Assembly (NCBI RefSeq): GCF_034376665.1
Contig: NZ_JAXMJI010000007.1
Span: forward strand, 1 to 14,517
DNA length: 14,517 bases
Direction: 5' to 3'
DNA from: Allopontixanthobacter sp034376665
Lineage (GTDB): Bacteria > Pseudomonadota > Alphaproteobacteria > Sphingomonadales > Sphingomonadaceae
The first letter of the stretch is position 1, and every line of letters starts with the position of its first letter. Shown in pieces: positions 1 through 7,712 of this stretch. The notes under the pieces were generated by a model, which saw only the letters and a list, made by a program, of their open reading frames with translations, did no database searches and was not told the DNA's origin. The position numbers and the translations under genes were made by a program.

Positions 1-578
1 ACGACCAGGCCGAAACGCTGCTGATGCGGCTCAACCGCGGCAGCGGGGTTGCCGGTCTCGCCGGAGTGCGCGCGCGGGGGCTGGTGCAGGATAGTCAGCT
101 TGCCCTGCTGCGTCCCCTGCTTGGCTGGCACCGCGCGGAACTTGCTCAGGTAGTGGAAGGCGCGGGCGTTCCGGCAGCGGAGGATCCTTCCAACGCCGAC
201 GAACGGTTCGACCGTGTTCGAATGCGGCGGGCACTGGCCGACGCCGGTTGGATCGACCCGCTGGCCCTGGCCGCCGCGGCGGGCCATCTGGCCGACGCCG
301 ATGCCGCGCTTGAATGGGCCGCGGACCGCGAATGGCAGGAAGCGGTAACGGCGGAAGGTCGCGGGTTTCGGTATATTCCGGGGGCACCGCGCGCAATCCG
401 GATCAGGATAGTGGTCCGCATCATCTCCCGACTTGGCGAGACGCCGCGCGGCAGTGCTGCGGCCAGGCTTACCGACTTGCTGGAAGCAGGGGAGGCCGGA
501 TCGCTCGGCGGTGTCCTGGCGAAGGCGAAGAATGGCGGCTGGCTGTTCGTTCCGGAGCCCAGGACCCGCAAGAACTAG
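1..578 (+). CDS. tilS: tRNA(Ile)-lysidine synthase TilS, 3' part (5' end outside window)
   Basis: TilS ATP-dependently attaches lysine to C34 of tRNA-Ile(CAU), which changes its decoding from AUG to AUA. The reading frame is already open at base 3 and reads DQAETLLMRL, the middle of the family's DDxxET signature, so the ATG at 24 is internal and the P-loop N-terminus lies upstream of the window. Further family blocks follow: an RGSG-x3-GLAGV stretch, RPLLGWHRAEL, and EDPSNADERFDRVRMRR, which matches the EDxSN...RxRxR region. The C-terminal part is short and Ala-rich. The gene ends at TAG 576-578 and converges on the L,D-transpeptidase gene. In many alphaproteobacteria tilS is followed by ftsH; here it is not. 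Identification rests on these motifs; the missing N-terminus could not be checked. Confidence 0.93.
   Translation, partial: DQAETLLMRLNRGSGVAGLAGVRARGLVQDSQLALLRPLLGWHRAELAQVVEGAGVPAAEDPSNADERFDRVRMRRALADAGWIDPLALAAAAGHLADADAALEWAADREWQEAVTAEGRGFRYIPGAPRAIRIRIVVRIISRLGETPRGSAAARLTDLLEAGEAGSLGGVLAKAKNGGWLFVPEPRTRKN
575..578. other. Shared CTAG stop codons of two convergent genes
   Basis: The palindrome CTAG at 575-578 contains TAG on both strands. It gives the stop of tilS on + (576-578) and of the L,D-transpeptidase gene on - (577-575). The convergent genes therefore overlap by four bases with no room for an intergenic terminator. Confidence 0.9.
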
Positions 579-1243
579 AGGATCGGGTCACCCATTCCGA
601 TGCGCTTTCCGCGCGTGATCACGACTTTGTCCCCCTTGGCCGCAACCTTGTACAATTTGTCCATGAAACCGTCCGGCGCCGCCACGCAGCCGTGGCTCGC
701 ATACCCGTTTTCGACCGTAGAGCCGCCATGTATCGCGACCCCGTCCCAGGTCAGGCGCAGCGTCCAGGGCATCGGGGCGTTGTTGTACTTCTCCGAAACA
801 TTATGCCGTTCCCTGGTCAGGATTGGGAAAATGCCGAGCGGCGTCGGGTGCTCGTCGGTGCCCAGCAGCACCGCCGCCGCGCCGATTTCATATCCGCCCC
901 GAAACACCGAGATTACGCGCGCTTCGAGATCGACGGTGATGATCAATGGCCCCTCAGGCACCCCGGCATCGTCCCAGTGCCATTCGCCGTATTTGATCGG
1001 TTCGGTGATCGGGAGGATCCGCTTGATCACCATCGGTTCTGGCTTTGCAGCAAGTTCGGCTGCGGCAATGGGCTGGACGAGCGGTTCGGAAATCCTTTCC
1101 AGCGCGGGAGGCAGGGGCGCTGCGGATTGCTGTGCGACATTCCCGGTGCTGCCGGACATAGCGTCGCCCGCTAGCGTAGCACCGCCGATCGCCAGCACCA
1201 CCGCAGCGGTCGCGCCGCCAAACCACTTCATCATCGGGTCCAT
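575..1243 (-). CDS. L,D-transpeptidase (YkuD family), membrane-anchored/secreted
   Basis: This 222-aa protein is predicted to act in the periplasm on peptidoglycan, forming 3-3 cross-links or attaching proteins. An N-terminal hydrophobic stretch (about residues 7-25, ending near an Ala-rich region) should be a signal peptide or anchor. A Pro/Ala-rich linker runs to about residue 75, and the YkuD domain covers about 97-212. The catalytic region has IHGG with H172 and SHGC with H184 and Cys186. The segment after the cysteine reads VAAP, whereas many family members have an Arg there (SHGC[IV]R). The ATG at 1243 has little Shine-Dalgarno signal; starts at residue 4 or 5 (1234 or 1231), preceded by GGACC, are equally possible. 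It lies 103 bp downstream of the PEP-carboxylase gene on the same strand, so read-through from the ED operon is possible but unproven. The enzyme class is clear; the exact substrate is not. Confidence 0.88.
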   Translation of the reverse strand: MDPMMKWFGGATAAVVLAIGGATLAGDAMSGSTGNVAQQSAAPLPPALERISEPLVQPIAAAELAAKPEPMVIKRILPITEPIKYGEWHWDDAGVPEGPLIITVDLEARVISVFRGGYEIGAAAVLLGTDEHPTPLGIFPILTRERHNVSEKYNNAPMPWTLRLTWDGVAIHGGSTVENGYASHGCVAAPDGFMDKLYKVAAKGDKVVITRGKRIGMGDPIL

Positions 1244-1346
1244 GCGCCGATAATGCCGCCAAACCGCCCGATTTGCCAGAGCCGGCGATCACGCGTCCCA
1301 TGGCGAGACGCCGGACCGGCGGAAATTAAAGCCTCGCTGCCGCGGA

Positions 1347-4136
1347 CTACCCGTGCGCGCCGAATACGTTGGCGATGGCGGTGCCGATCTGCAGCGTCAG
1401 ACCATAGGCCCGTTCCAGCGGGTCGATATAGTCGCGCTGGATTGCGGAATAACCCGCTCCGTCTCCATCGGGATAATCGCTCGGTTCCTCGATGTCGAAA
1501 TCCGCCAATTGCGGGAAGCTGGTCGGATAGGCGCGGCGCAGTTGCTCCAGCGCATCGTCGATCCGCAGGGTAAAGACCATTTCCAGCACGTCGTCGCGGC
1601 TGATGTCGTTGGCCCGGCTGAACGCGGGGATCGATACGGCCTTGAGGAACATGTGTTGGAGCAGCGCCAGTCGCAGTGCCTGAAGCACGCCGATCGTGCG
1701 GCGGGTGTGTTCCCGGTCGGGCAAGGGTGCCTCGTCCGGGATCAGGTCGAGCAGGCGGTGCAGCTTCAGCGCATCCACCCGCAGCCGACTGGCCAGGCGG
1801 CGGAACACGCCGGTGCGGTCATCCTTGGTGAGATATTCCGCCAGCGCCTCGCACGCATCGGACAAATGGCTTTCGGTGCCGCGATAAGGCCGACTGGCCC
1901 AATAGGCAGAATTGAACAATTCGCCGAACGCCGCGACCGTCTTGATGCTGGCGAGCGCATTTGCGGCGCGCAGTAGCCGGACCAGCTGGCGGCCGCGTTC
2001 GCTTTCCTGCAGTAGCGCGGCAATGTCTTCGTAATTGCCGTCGGCGGCGCTGCCGACACCCGCAATGACATTCACCGGATAACCCAGTTGCTGCAGGATC
2101 GCGTTATGCGGGATGGCGCGGATCTGGCGCAGGTTCATATCCCGGTCGGCGGACAGATCCGATTGGCGGCGCGACTTGCGGCTGCCGGTTTCGTTCAGCA
2201 GGCCCAGCCCGAAGGCGGTAATCGCGCGGGCATAGGTCGAGCTTTCCAGATGATCCCGCTGGTGCGCCCGGATCGCCCGATAGAAATCGAGGCTGAGGTC
2301 GGTCCGCCGGTAGAACGGATCGGTCGGCGCATCGGGGTCGGTATCGGAGGGCCGGTTTTCGGCAATCCGGGTGAGTGTTGCTAGCGCCAGTTCGGGCGTG
2401 GCGAAGAACATATAGCCGTCGCCGCCCTGGAAGCTCACTTCCGGTTCCAGCCGGATGCCCGCCCGAATGAAGCGGCGGCGGGTCCACGCGCTGAGCGGCC
2501 AATCCAGCCGGTCCGCGAAACTTTCGGGATGTGCACCGCGGCCCATGCTTTCACCATGCGTGTTGAAAATCAGCGCGGCGACATCGGTGAGCCCGTTGCT
2601 TCGCATCGCGTCCGCCAGCCGGCCCTGCAGCCGCTCTATCGCCAGGCTGGCGGGTATCTGCCCGACAAAGCGGCCGGCGTCGGAAAAGCCCGTCTGGATC
2701 GCCACCCGGCCGCGGACCCGGGCGTAATCCTGGTAGATCGGTTCGGCCAGTAGCGCGTCGAGGAAGCGCCCGCCATGTTCCAGCGCGCTTTCGGTTTCGA
2801 ACAGCGGCGACACATCGACCTTGTCCTCGATTCCGAACAGACGGCTGAAATAGAGCGCGGCGAGGATCGTGCTGGGCTGTTCGCATTCGGCAATCAGCAT
2901 CCTGATCGGCGCGTCGCTGTCCACATGGTGCAGGATCTGCGCCATTGCCAGGAACTGGCGGATCGCGGTGCTGCTTTCGATCGCCAGCGCGGCGAAGTTC
3001 GAACGTAGGGGCTTCACGCTGGCCAGCAATTCGCGCAAGGTCGCCATTGCGCCCTTGCTGCCGAGGTCAAGCGTGTTGTCGGGGTCGATCAACCGCCGGA
3101 TGGCGTTGTGGAGCTGGCTCGAGTTGACCCGGAAATGGATCCAGCTCATGCCCAGCCCGTCGGCGCGCATCGCGGCCGCCAGTGTCTTGAGGTGCTGCGC
3201 GCGGCCCGGCTCGGCGCTGCGGGCTTCATCTTCCAGTTCCGCGATCAGCGGGGCCAGTGACAGCAGCTTCGCCGGATCGTCCCGCGTCAGCCGGTTGGCG
3301 GCCCCAGACAGCCGGGCCGGATCGGACAGGTCGGCGCGGAAATCTTCGGTGCGCTGGCGTGTGTATTCTGCGGCGGCCCGCAATTTCGCAAACAGCGGAT
3401 GTTCGCTGTCGAACCCGGCGAGGGATGCAGCATAGCGGTCCAGCCGCTGCGCCTTTTCCGAAAGACGGAAGCCGATAGAATCGAACCAGTCGATGTCCGT
3501 CCGCCCGTCCATGTCGTAGCCCACCCAGCTGGCGAAGCGGACCGGTAGTGGGGTCAGTTCGAGCCATCGGTCGGGCCATTTGGCGCGGGCCTGGGCCAGC
3601 GTCTGGCTCACAATAGTATCGCGGGCGTCCTGTGCATGGGAGATCGCATCCATCGCTCGCCCATGCTCGTAGGTAAGAGTGATCTCGGGGCGTTCGCCGG
3701 ACACGGTGCAGACCGAATCGGAGATGTCCTCGTCGCTGCTGGCGGCTGCGGCTATGGCGCCGGTCTGCGCAGGGGAAAGCAGGAATGTGGGGTGGGCGGT
3801 GAATACCGCGTGCATGGCCGGTTGTTCCCACCGCGCCCGGAAACCCTCGAAACCGGCCTCGCCGTCCCGCGATGTCAGCGCCGCAAGATTGGCGTCGCGC
3901 GAAACGGGCGCGACCAACCGCCGCAGGCGTTTGGCACGGCTCTGCAAGGCGTCGCAGTCAAGTTCGCTCACCAAATTCTGCACATGGTCAAGCGTCAGTT
4001 CGCCATTTTCCAACTTGCGGGACAAATCGAGCGAGAGCTGGAACACCGGGTTGAATAGCGGCGTTTCACGTGTTCGGGCGTGCATCTGTTGCAGGCGTTC
4101 CGTCAGCCCGGCGACAGTGTTCTCGAACACAATCAT
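1347..4136 (-). CDS. ppc: Phosphoenolpyruvate carboxylase family protein, divergent
   Basis: This 929-aa protein resembles PEP carboxylase (PEP + HCO3- -> oxaloacetate) over its full length. Family landmarks appear in order: VFTAHPT with H115, GYDMDGRTD (about 206-214, in place of a DRDGNP-type motif), SPLFET with E447, GFSD with D486, a THG...GRG block with H527, a GSR-x-SRR/RAIP region (651-676) and a C-terminal TAIANVFGAHG. Many hallmark residues differ: HPTF for HPTE, GFSDAGRF for GYSDSxKD, HGESMGRG for the FHGRGGxxGRGG loop, FQGGDG for TEQGE, and no NTG tail. It may be a bona fide but divergent carboxylase or a functionally changed paralogue. The ATG at 4136 overlaps the eda stop as ATGA. 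The frame stays open upstream to 4322, but that part only shadows eda. It is the last gene of the ED operon and fits an anaplerotic role. Confidence 0.82.
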   Translation of the reverse strand: MIVFENTVAGLTERLQQMHARTRETPLFNPVFQLSLDLSRKLENGELTLDHVQNLVSELDCDALQSRAKRLRRLVAPVSRDANLAALTSRDGEAGFEGFRARWEQPAMHAVFTAHPTFLLSPAQTGAIAAAASSDEDISDSVCTVSGERPEITLTYEHGRAMDAISHAQDARDTIVSQTLAQARAKWPDRWLELTPLPVRFASWVGYDMDGRTDIDWFDSIGFRLSEKAQRLDRYAASLAGFDSEHPLFAKLRAAAEYTRQRTEDFRADLSDPARLSGAANRLTRDDPAKLLSLAPLIAELEDEARSAEPGRAQHLKTLAAAMRADGLGMSWIHFRVNSSQLHNAIRRLIDPDNTLDLGSKGAMATLRELLASVKPLRSNFAALAIESSTAIRQFLAMAQILHHVDSDAPIRMLIAECEQPSTILAALYFSRLFGIEDKVDVSPLFETESALEHGGRFLDALLAEPIYQDYARVRGRVAIQTGFSDAGRFVGQIPASLAIERLQGRLADAMRSNGLTDVAALIFNTHGESMGRGAHPESFADRLDWPLSAWTRRRFIRAGIRLEPEVSFQGGDGYMFFATPELALATLTRIAENRPSDTDPDAPTDPFYRRTDLSLDFYRAIRAHQRDHLESSTYARAITAFGLGLLNETGSRKSRRQSDLSADRDMNLRQIRAIPHNAILQQLGYPVNVIAGVGSAADGNYEDIAALLQESERGRQLVRLLRAANALASIKTVAAFGELFNSAYWASRPYRGTESHLSDACEALAEYLTKDDRTGVFRRLASRLRVDALKLHRLLDLIPDEAPLPDREHTRRTIGVLQALRLALLQHMFLKAVSIPAFSRANDISRDDVLEMVFTLRIDDALEQLRRAYPTSFPQLADFDIEEPSDYPDGDGAGYSAIQRDYIDPLERAYGLTLQIGTAIANVFGAHG

Positions 4137-4771
4137 GTAGCAGCCGTTCCCGGCCCCGCGCTGCCCATCCCGGCGGCCTGGCGGGCCACGGCTTCGATCC
4201 TGGGAACGTCGGGATTTCCCGGAGGGGCAACCCAGCTGCCGCCGACGCACAGCACTGGATCGAAAGCGAGCCATTGGGGCGCGTTGGCCAGGCTGATCCC
4301 GCCAGTCGGGCAGAACTTGCACTGGCCGAACGGTGCCGCAAGAGCCTTCAGTGCAGGCAAGCCGCCTGCAGCCATGGCCGGGAAGAACTTGAAATGCGTG
4401 AGGCCGAGGTCCAGCCCCATCATGATGTCCCCGGCGTTGGCAATGCCCGGCAGGAATGGCACATCGCGGTCGATCGCCGCCTTGGCGAGCAGTGGCGTGA
4501 GGCCGGGCGAGACGATGAATTCGCTGCCGGCCTCCAGGGCTGCATCCAGATCCTTCGGGTTGATGACGGTGCCCGCGCCGACGATGGCGCCTTCGACCTG
4601 CTTCATGGCGCGGATGGCGTCGAGCGCCTGCGGTGTGCGCAAGGTGACTTCGAGCACATTCAGGCCGCCGGCCACCAACGCCTGCGCCAGCGGCACTGCG
4701 TGGTCGAGGTCGTCGATCACGATCACCGGGATGACCGGTGCGGACCGCATGATGGTTTCGATAGGTTTCAC
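4133..4771 (-). CDS. eda: 2-keto-3-deoxy-6-phosphogluconate (KDPG) aldolase
   Basis: This 212-aa cytosolic class I aldolase splits KDPG into pyruvate and glyceraldehyde 3-phosphate, the final ED step. The family's TIM-barrel motifs are present: EVTLRT with catalytic Glu41, GAGTV (65-69), SPG (88-90), HFKFFPA with Schiff-base Lys128, and CPTGGI (154-159). Length is typical (E. coli 213 aa). The start is GTG at 4771-4769, which overlaps the glk TGA as GTGA; its own stop overlaps the ppc ATG as ATGA. Both junctions suggest translational coupling. No frameshift or missing residue is seen. Confidence 0.97.
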   Translation of the reverse strand: MKPIETIMRSAPVIPVIVIDDLDHAVPLAQALVAGGLNVLEVTLRTPQALDAIRAMKQVEGAIVGAGTVINPKDLDAALEAGSEFIVSPGLTPLLAKAAIDRDVPFLPGIANAGDIMMGLDLGLTHFKFFPAMAAGGLPALKALAAPFGQCKFCPTGGISLANAPQWLAFDPVLCVGGSWVAPPGNPDVPRIEAVARQAAGMGSAGPGTAAT

Positions 4772-5772
4772 GTTGGATTTCCCTTGGTCTTCTGCGCGGT
4801 TCCGGCTTCCATGGCGAAGGCTGCCGCAGCGCCGAACAGGCCGGGTTGCGGATGCACTATCAGCTTGACCGGGATGCCGGCCATCATGGTTTCGAAGCGG
4901 CCCTTGGCACGAAAGCGTTCGGCAAAACCCGATGCGAGCAGCGCATCACGGATGCGGTATCCAAGCCCGCCCGCGATCACCACGCCCTTGGCTCCGTGGG
5001 CCAGCGCCATATCGCCCGCGACGCTGCCGAGCGACATGCAGAACCGGTCGACGGCGGCGGCGGCCAGGCTGTCGCTGCCGTCCTGCCCGCGGGTCCAGAT
5101 GGCGATATCGTCCTCCTCCGTCACCGCCTTGCCCTCCATCGCTGCCAGCGTCTGGTAAATGTCCGAAATAGCCGGACCCGCAACCACGCGTTCCACCGAC
5201 ACCCGGTTGTGGCGCTTGCGCAGGCGGGCGAGGATCGCGTCCTCGATCGAATCGAGCGGGGCGAAGTCGATATGCCCGCCCTCGGTCGCCGAAACCCGGT
5301 ATTCGCCGGTCGGCTCGCGGTAGAGATGGGCCACGCCCAGGCCGGTCCCGGGTCCGAGGACGGTGAGGCGGCCCGTTCGCGGCAGCGGACCTTCGGGTCC
5401 GGTCAGATGGATGAACTGGTCGTCGGTCGCGCGCGCGACGGCGTGGGCAACCGCCTCGAAATCGTTGACGATGACGAATTGGTCGACGCCGAGTTTTTCC
5501 TTCACCAGCGCCGGGCGGATGATCCACGGATTGTTGGTGAACCGGATCAAATCGCCGCCGACCGGACCGGCAATCGCCATCGCGACTGCGCGGGGCAGGG
5601 TGCCGCCACAGCGCTTGCGGAAATCCTCCCACGCGGTCTGGAAACTGGCATGGTCCTCGGTGTGGAGCGTCTCCGGCTCTCCCAGCGTGATCGTGCCATC
5701 GTCCGCGACAGTGGCAATGGCAAAGCGCGCGTGTGTGCCGCCAATATCGACAGTGACGAGATCGTAGCTCAT
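4768..5772 (-). CDS. glk: Glucokinase (bacterial Glk family)
   Basis: This 334-aa protein phosphorylates glucose with ATP to glucose 6-phosphate, feeding Zwf and the ED route. Visible ASKHA-fold motifs are VDIGGTHARF (phosphate-1 loop, residues 8-17), AGPVGG, TNNPW (79-83, glucose binding region), VNDFEA with catalytic Asp104, GPGTGLG (140-146), TEGGH (163-167) and a C-terminal GGLGYR block. It belongs to the E. coli Glk type rather than the ROK type. The ATG at 5772 overlaps the edd TGA as ATGA. Having glk inside the ED operon implies that intracellular free glucose is a main substrate, rather than sugar phosphorylated by a PTS; that physiological reading is inference. Confidence 0.96.
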   Translation of the reverse strand: MSYDLVTVDIGGTHARFAIATVADDGTITLGEPETLHTEDHASFQTAWEDFRKRCGGTLPRAVAMAIAGPVGGDLIRFTNNPWIIRPALVKEKLGVDQFVIVNDFEAVAHAVARATDDQFIHLTGPEGPLPRTGRLTVLGPGTGLGVAHLYREPTGEYRVSATEGGHIDFAPLDSIEDAILARLRKRHNRVSVERVVAGPAISDIYQTLAAMEGKAVTEEDDIAIWTRGQDGSDSLAAAAVDRFCMSLGSVAGDMALAHGAKGVVIAGGLGYRIRDALLASGFAERFRAKGRFETMMAGIPVKLIVHPQPGLFGAAAAFAMEAGTAQKTKGNPT

Positions 5773-7685
5773 AGTCCTGCCGCCGCTAGCATTGCCGAGC
5801 CGCCCTTTTCCGCTTCATCGGCGGCGTGGCGGAACATGGCGAACAATTCGCGGCCCGTGCCGCTGGCGGGCGGCGGAGGATCGGCGGGCTCCCGCACCGA
5901 CAGGTCGGCAGTGGTCGACAGTGTGCCGGTTACGGCGCACAGGCGAACCACATCGCCATCCTGCAGCAGAGACAGCGGGCCGCCGCCAAGCGCCTCGGGC
6001 GAACAATGGATCGCGGCGGGCACCTTGCCGCTGGCTCCGGACATCCGCCCGTCAGTAACCAGTGCGACCTTGTAACCCCGGTCCTGCAAGACGCCGAGCG
6101 GCGGGGTCAGCGCGTGCAATTCCGGCATTCCGTTGGCGCGCGGTCCCTGAAACCGGACGACGACCACCACGTCGCGGTCGAGTTCTCCCTTGGCGAAGGC
6201 TTCCGCCACTGCGTGCTGGGTATGGAACACCCGGCACGGCGCCTCGATGGTATAGCGTTCGGGGTCGACGGCACTGGTCTTGAAGGTGGCACGCCCGAGA
6301 TTGCCGGTCACAAGCCGCATCCCGCCATCGGGCAGGAACGGGTCCGTCACTGGGCGCAGCATCGTCTCGTCGCCGCTCGCTCCCACGGGGCGCCAGGCAA
6401 GCTTCAAAGCGTCACTGCTTCCCCGCGCAGGCGGGGACCCAGATGATCCAGGTGCAGTATCAGAGACCCCTGGGCCCCCGCCTTCGCGGAGGAGCGGGTC
6501 TGAAGTGCTGACGGCCGCCAGACAGGGTTCCTCCGCATAAGCTCCCAAATCCGCTCCGCCGACGGTCAGGATGTCGCGGTGCGCGAGGCCTGCGCCGAGC
6601 AACTGGCCGATTACATAGCCCATTCCCCCGGCATCGTGGAAATGGTTCACATCGCCCGATCCGTTGGGATAGACGCGCGCCAGCAGCGGCACGGCGGAGG
6701 ATAATTCGTCGAGGTCGGTCCAGTCGATGATGACGCCCGCAGCCCGGGCCATTGCCGGAATATGGATCGCGTGATTAGTCGATCCGCCCGTGGCGAGCAG
6801 GCCCACCGCAGCGTTCACGATCGCCTTTTCGTCGATGCAGCGGCCCAGCGGCCGGTAATCGTTCCCGTCCTTGCCGATAGCCGCCACCCGGTGCACGGCA
6901 GCCCGGTCCAGCGCCTGCCGCAGCTTCGTGCCCGGCTGGATGAACGCCGCGCCGGGAATGTGCAGGCCCATCATTTCCATCATCATCTGGTTGGAATTTG
7001 CGGTGCCGTAGAATGTGCAGGTGCCGGGTGAATGATAGCTGCCGCTTTCGCTTTCCAGCAGGTCCGCACGGGTCGCCTTGCCTTCGGCATAGAGCTGGCG
7101 GACGCGCTGCTTTTCCTTGTTGGCAATCCCGGTGGGCATCGGGCCGCTGGGGACGAAAATCGCCGGCAGATGGCCGAACCGCAGCGCACCGATCACCAGC
7201 CCGGGTACGATCTTGTCGCAAATCCCGAGCAACAGACTGCCGTCATACATCGCATGGCTGAGCGCGACCGCGGTGCTGAGCGCGATCACGTCGCGGCTGA
7301 ACAGCGATAGCTCCATCCCGTTCTGCCCCTGCGTTACCCCGTCGCACATGGCCGGGGTCCCGCCCGCGACCTGCGCCGTGGCACCCACTTCGCGGGCGTA
7401 AATCTTCAGCCGTTCGGGATAGCGGCCATAGGGCTGATGGGCGGAGAGCATATCGTTGTAGGCGGTGACGATGCCGATATTGACGCCGCGGCCGGTTTTC
7501 AGTTTTGCCTGATCTTCCTGCGCCCCGGCATAGGCATGGGCAAGGTTGGAGCAGGATACGGCGTTGCGGTCCGGCTGGTTGGCGGCCTCGTGTTCGATCA
7601 GTTCGAGATAGGCGCAGCGGCTGTCTTTCGAGCGTTCGATGATCCGGTCGGTGACGCGGTCGAGCGTGGGGTGCAGGGACGTCAT
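5769..7685 (-). CDS. edd: 6-phosphogluconate dehydratase with an in-frame repeat insertion
   Basis: This 638-aa IlvD/Edd-family [4Fe-4S] dehydratase converts 6-phosphogluconate to KDPG. Family stretches run from ERSKDSRCAYL through TAYNDMLSAHQPY (74-86). Candidate cluster cysteines are C114 (PAMCDGVTQG), C156 (GICDKIVPG) and C223 (GTCTFYGTANS). Others are LATGGSTNH (297-305), GNLGR (461-465), RFQGPRANGMPEL (511-523) and VTDGRMSGASGK (543-554). Residues about 391-426 are a Gly/Ser/Pro-rich insertion between EPCLA and KLAWRP. They are encoded by a palindromic repeat (6410-6513) and have no counterpart in E. coli Edd (603 aa). The reading frame continues intact through the insert, and the cysteines and motifs on both sides are kept, so the enzyme is probably active. 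The ATG at 7685 is preceded 5 nt upstream by AGGAGGGG, which is part of another repeat. Its TGA overlaps the glk start. Confidence 0.96.
   Translation of the reverse strand: MTSLHPTLDRVTDRIIERSKDSRCAYLELIEHEAANQPDRNAVSCSNLAHAYAGAQEDQAKLKTGRGVNIGIVTAYNDMLSAHQPYGRYPERLKIYAREVGATAQVAGGTPAMCDGVTQGQNGMELSLFSRDVIALSTAVALSHAMYDGSLLLGICDKIVPGLVIGALRFGHLPAIFVPSGPMPTGIANKEKQRVRQLYAEGKATRADLLESESGSYHSPGTCTFYGTANSNQMMMEMMGLHIPGAAFIQPGTKLRQALDRAAVHRVAAIGKDGNDYRPLGRCIDEKAIVNAAVGLLATGGSTNHAIHIPAMARAAGVIIDWTDLDELSSAVPLLARVYPNGSGDVNHFHDAGGMGYVIGQLLGAGLAHRDILTVGGADLGAYAEEPCLAAVSTSDPLLREGGGPGVSDTAPGSSGSPPARGSSDALKLAWRPVGASGDETMLRPVTDPFLPDGGMRLVTGNLGRATFKTSAVDPERYTIEAPCRVFHTQHAVAEAFAKGELDRDVVVVVRFQGPRANGMPELHALTPPLGVLQDRGYKVALVTDGRMSGASGKVPAAIHCSPEALGGGPLSLLQDGDVVRLCAVTGTLSTTADLSVREPADPPPPASGTGRELFAMFRHAADEAEKGGSAMLAAAGL
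6410..6513. repeat. Palindromic repeat inserted in frame inside edd
   Basis: About 104 bp with two inverted core arms, 6421-6441 and 6471-6491, matching at 18 of 21 positions across a 29-nt spacer. Each arm is also a small hairpin: the left core is CCCCGC-GCAG-GCGGGG, and the right holds CCGC-CTTC-GCGG. The ends carry CGTCA (6410-6414) and TGACG (6509-6513) followed inward by matching CTT/AAG, with 11 extra bases in the right half. The style (CCCGC...GCGGG ending in GGACCCA) resembles REP-like dispersed palindromes known from many proteobacterial genomes. In the edd frame it is read without a stop and gives roughly 35 residues. Confidence 0.85.
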
Positions 7686-7712
7686 AATGTCCCCTCCTCT
7701 TCAGAGGAGGGG
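7686..7712 (-). promoter_or_regulatory. Shine-Dalgarno of edd embedded in a repeat-derived hairpin
   Basis: On the minus strand the edd ATG is preceded by ACATT and then AGGAGGGG (7698-7691), a strong ribosome-binding site with 5-nt spacing. Those bases form the 3' arm of a perfect 10-bp hairpin (7712-7691). Folded mRNA would hide the site in either the local hairpin or the long stem with the 7804-7825 palindrome. No other Shine-Dalgarno is visible. The sequence is seen directly; the effect on translation is inferred. Confidence 0.65.

Noticed and set aside
1309..1321. CGCCG-GAC-CGGCG hairpin downstream of the PEP-carboxylase gene as the operon terminator
   Set aside because: The stem is short and has no T-run on the minus strand. 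GC-rich chance stems are frequent here.
4137..4322. N-terminal extension of the PEP-carboxylase frame
   Set aside because: It lies entirely within eda, is Arg/Gly/Pro-rich like a shadow frame, and an ATGA-coupled start at 4136 fits the family N-terminus.
4846..6075. Long + frame (409 aa) opposite glk and edd
   Set aside because: It lies fully antisense to two clearly functional enzymes and crosses their junction; its low-complexity Arg/Ala content shows no family features.
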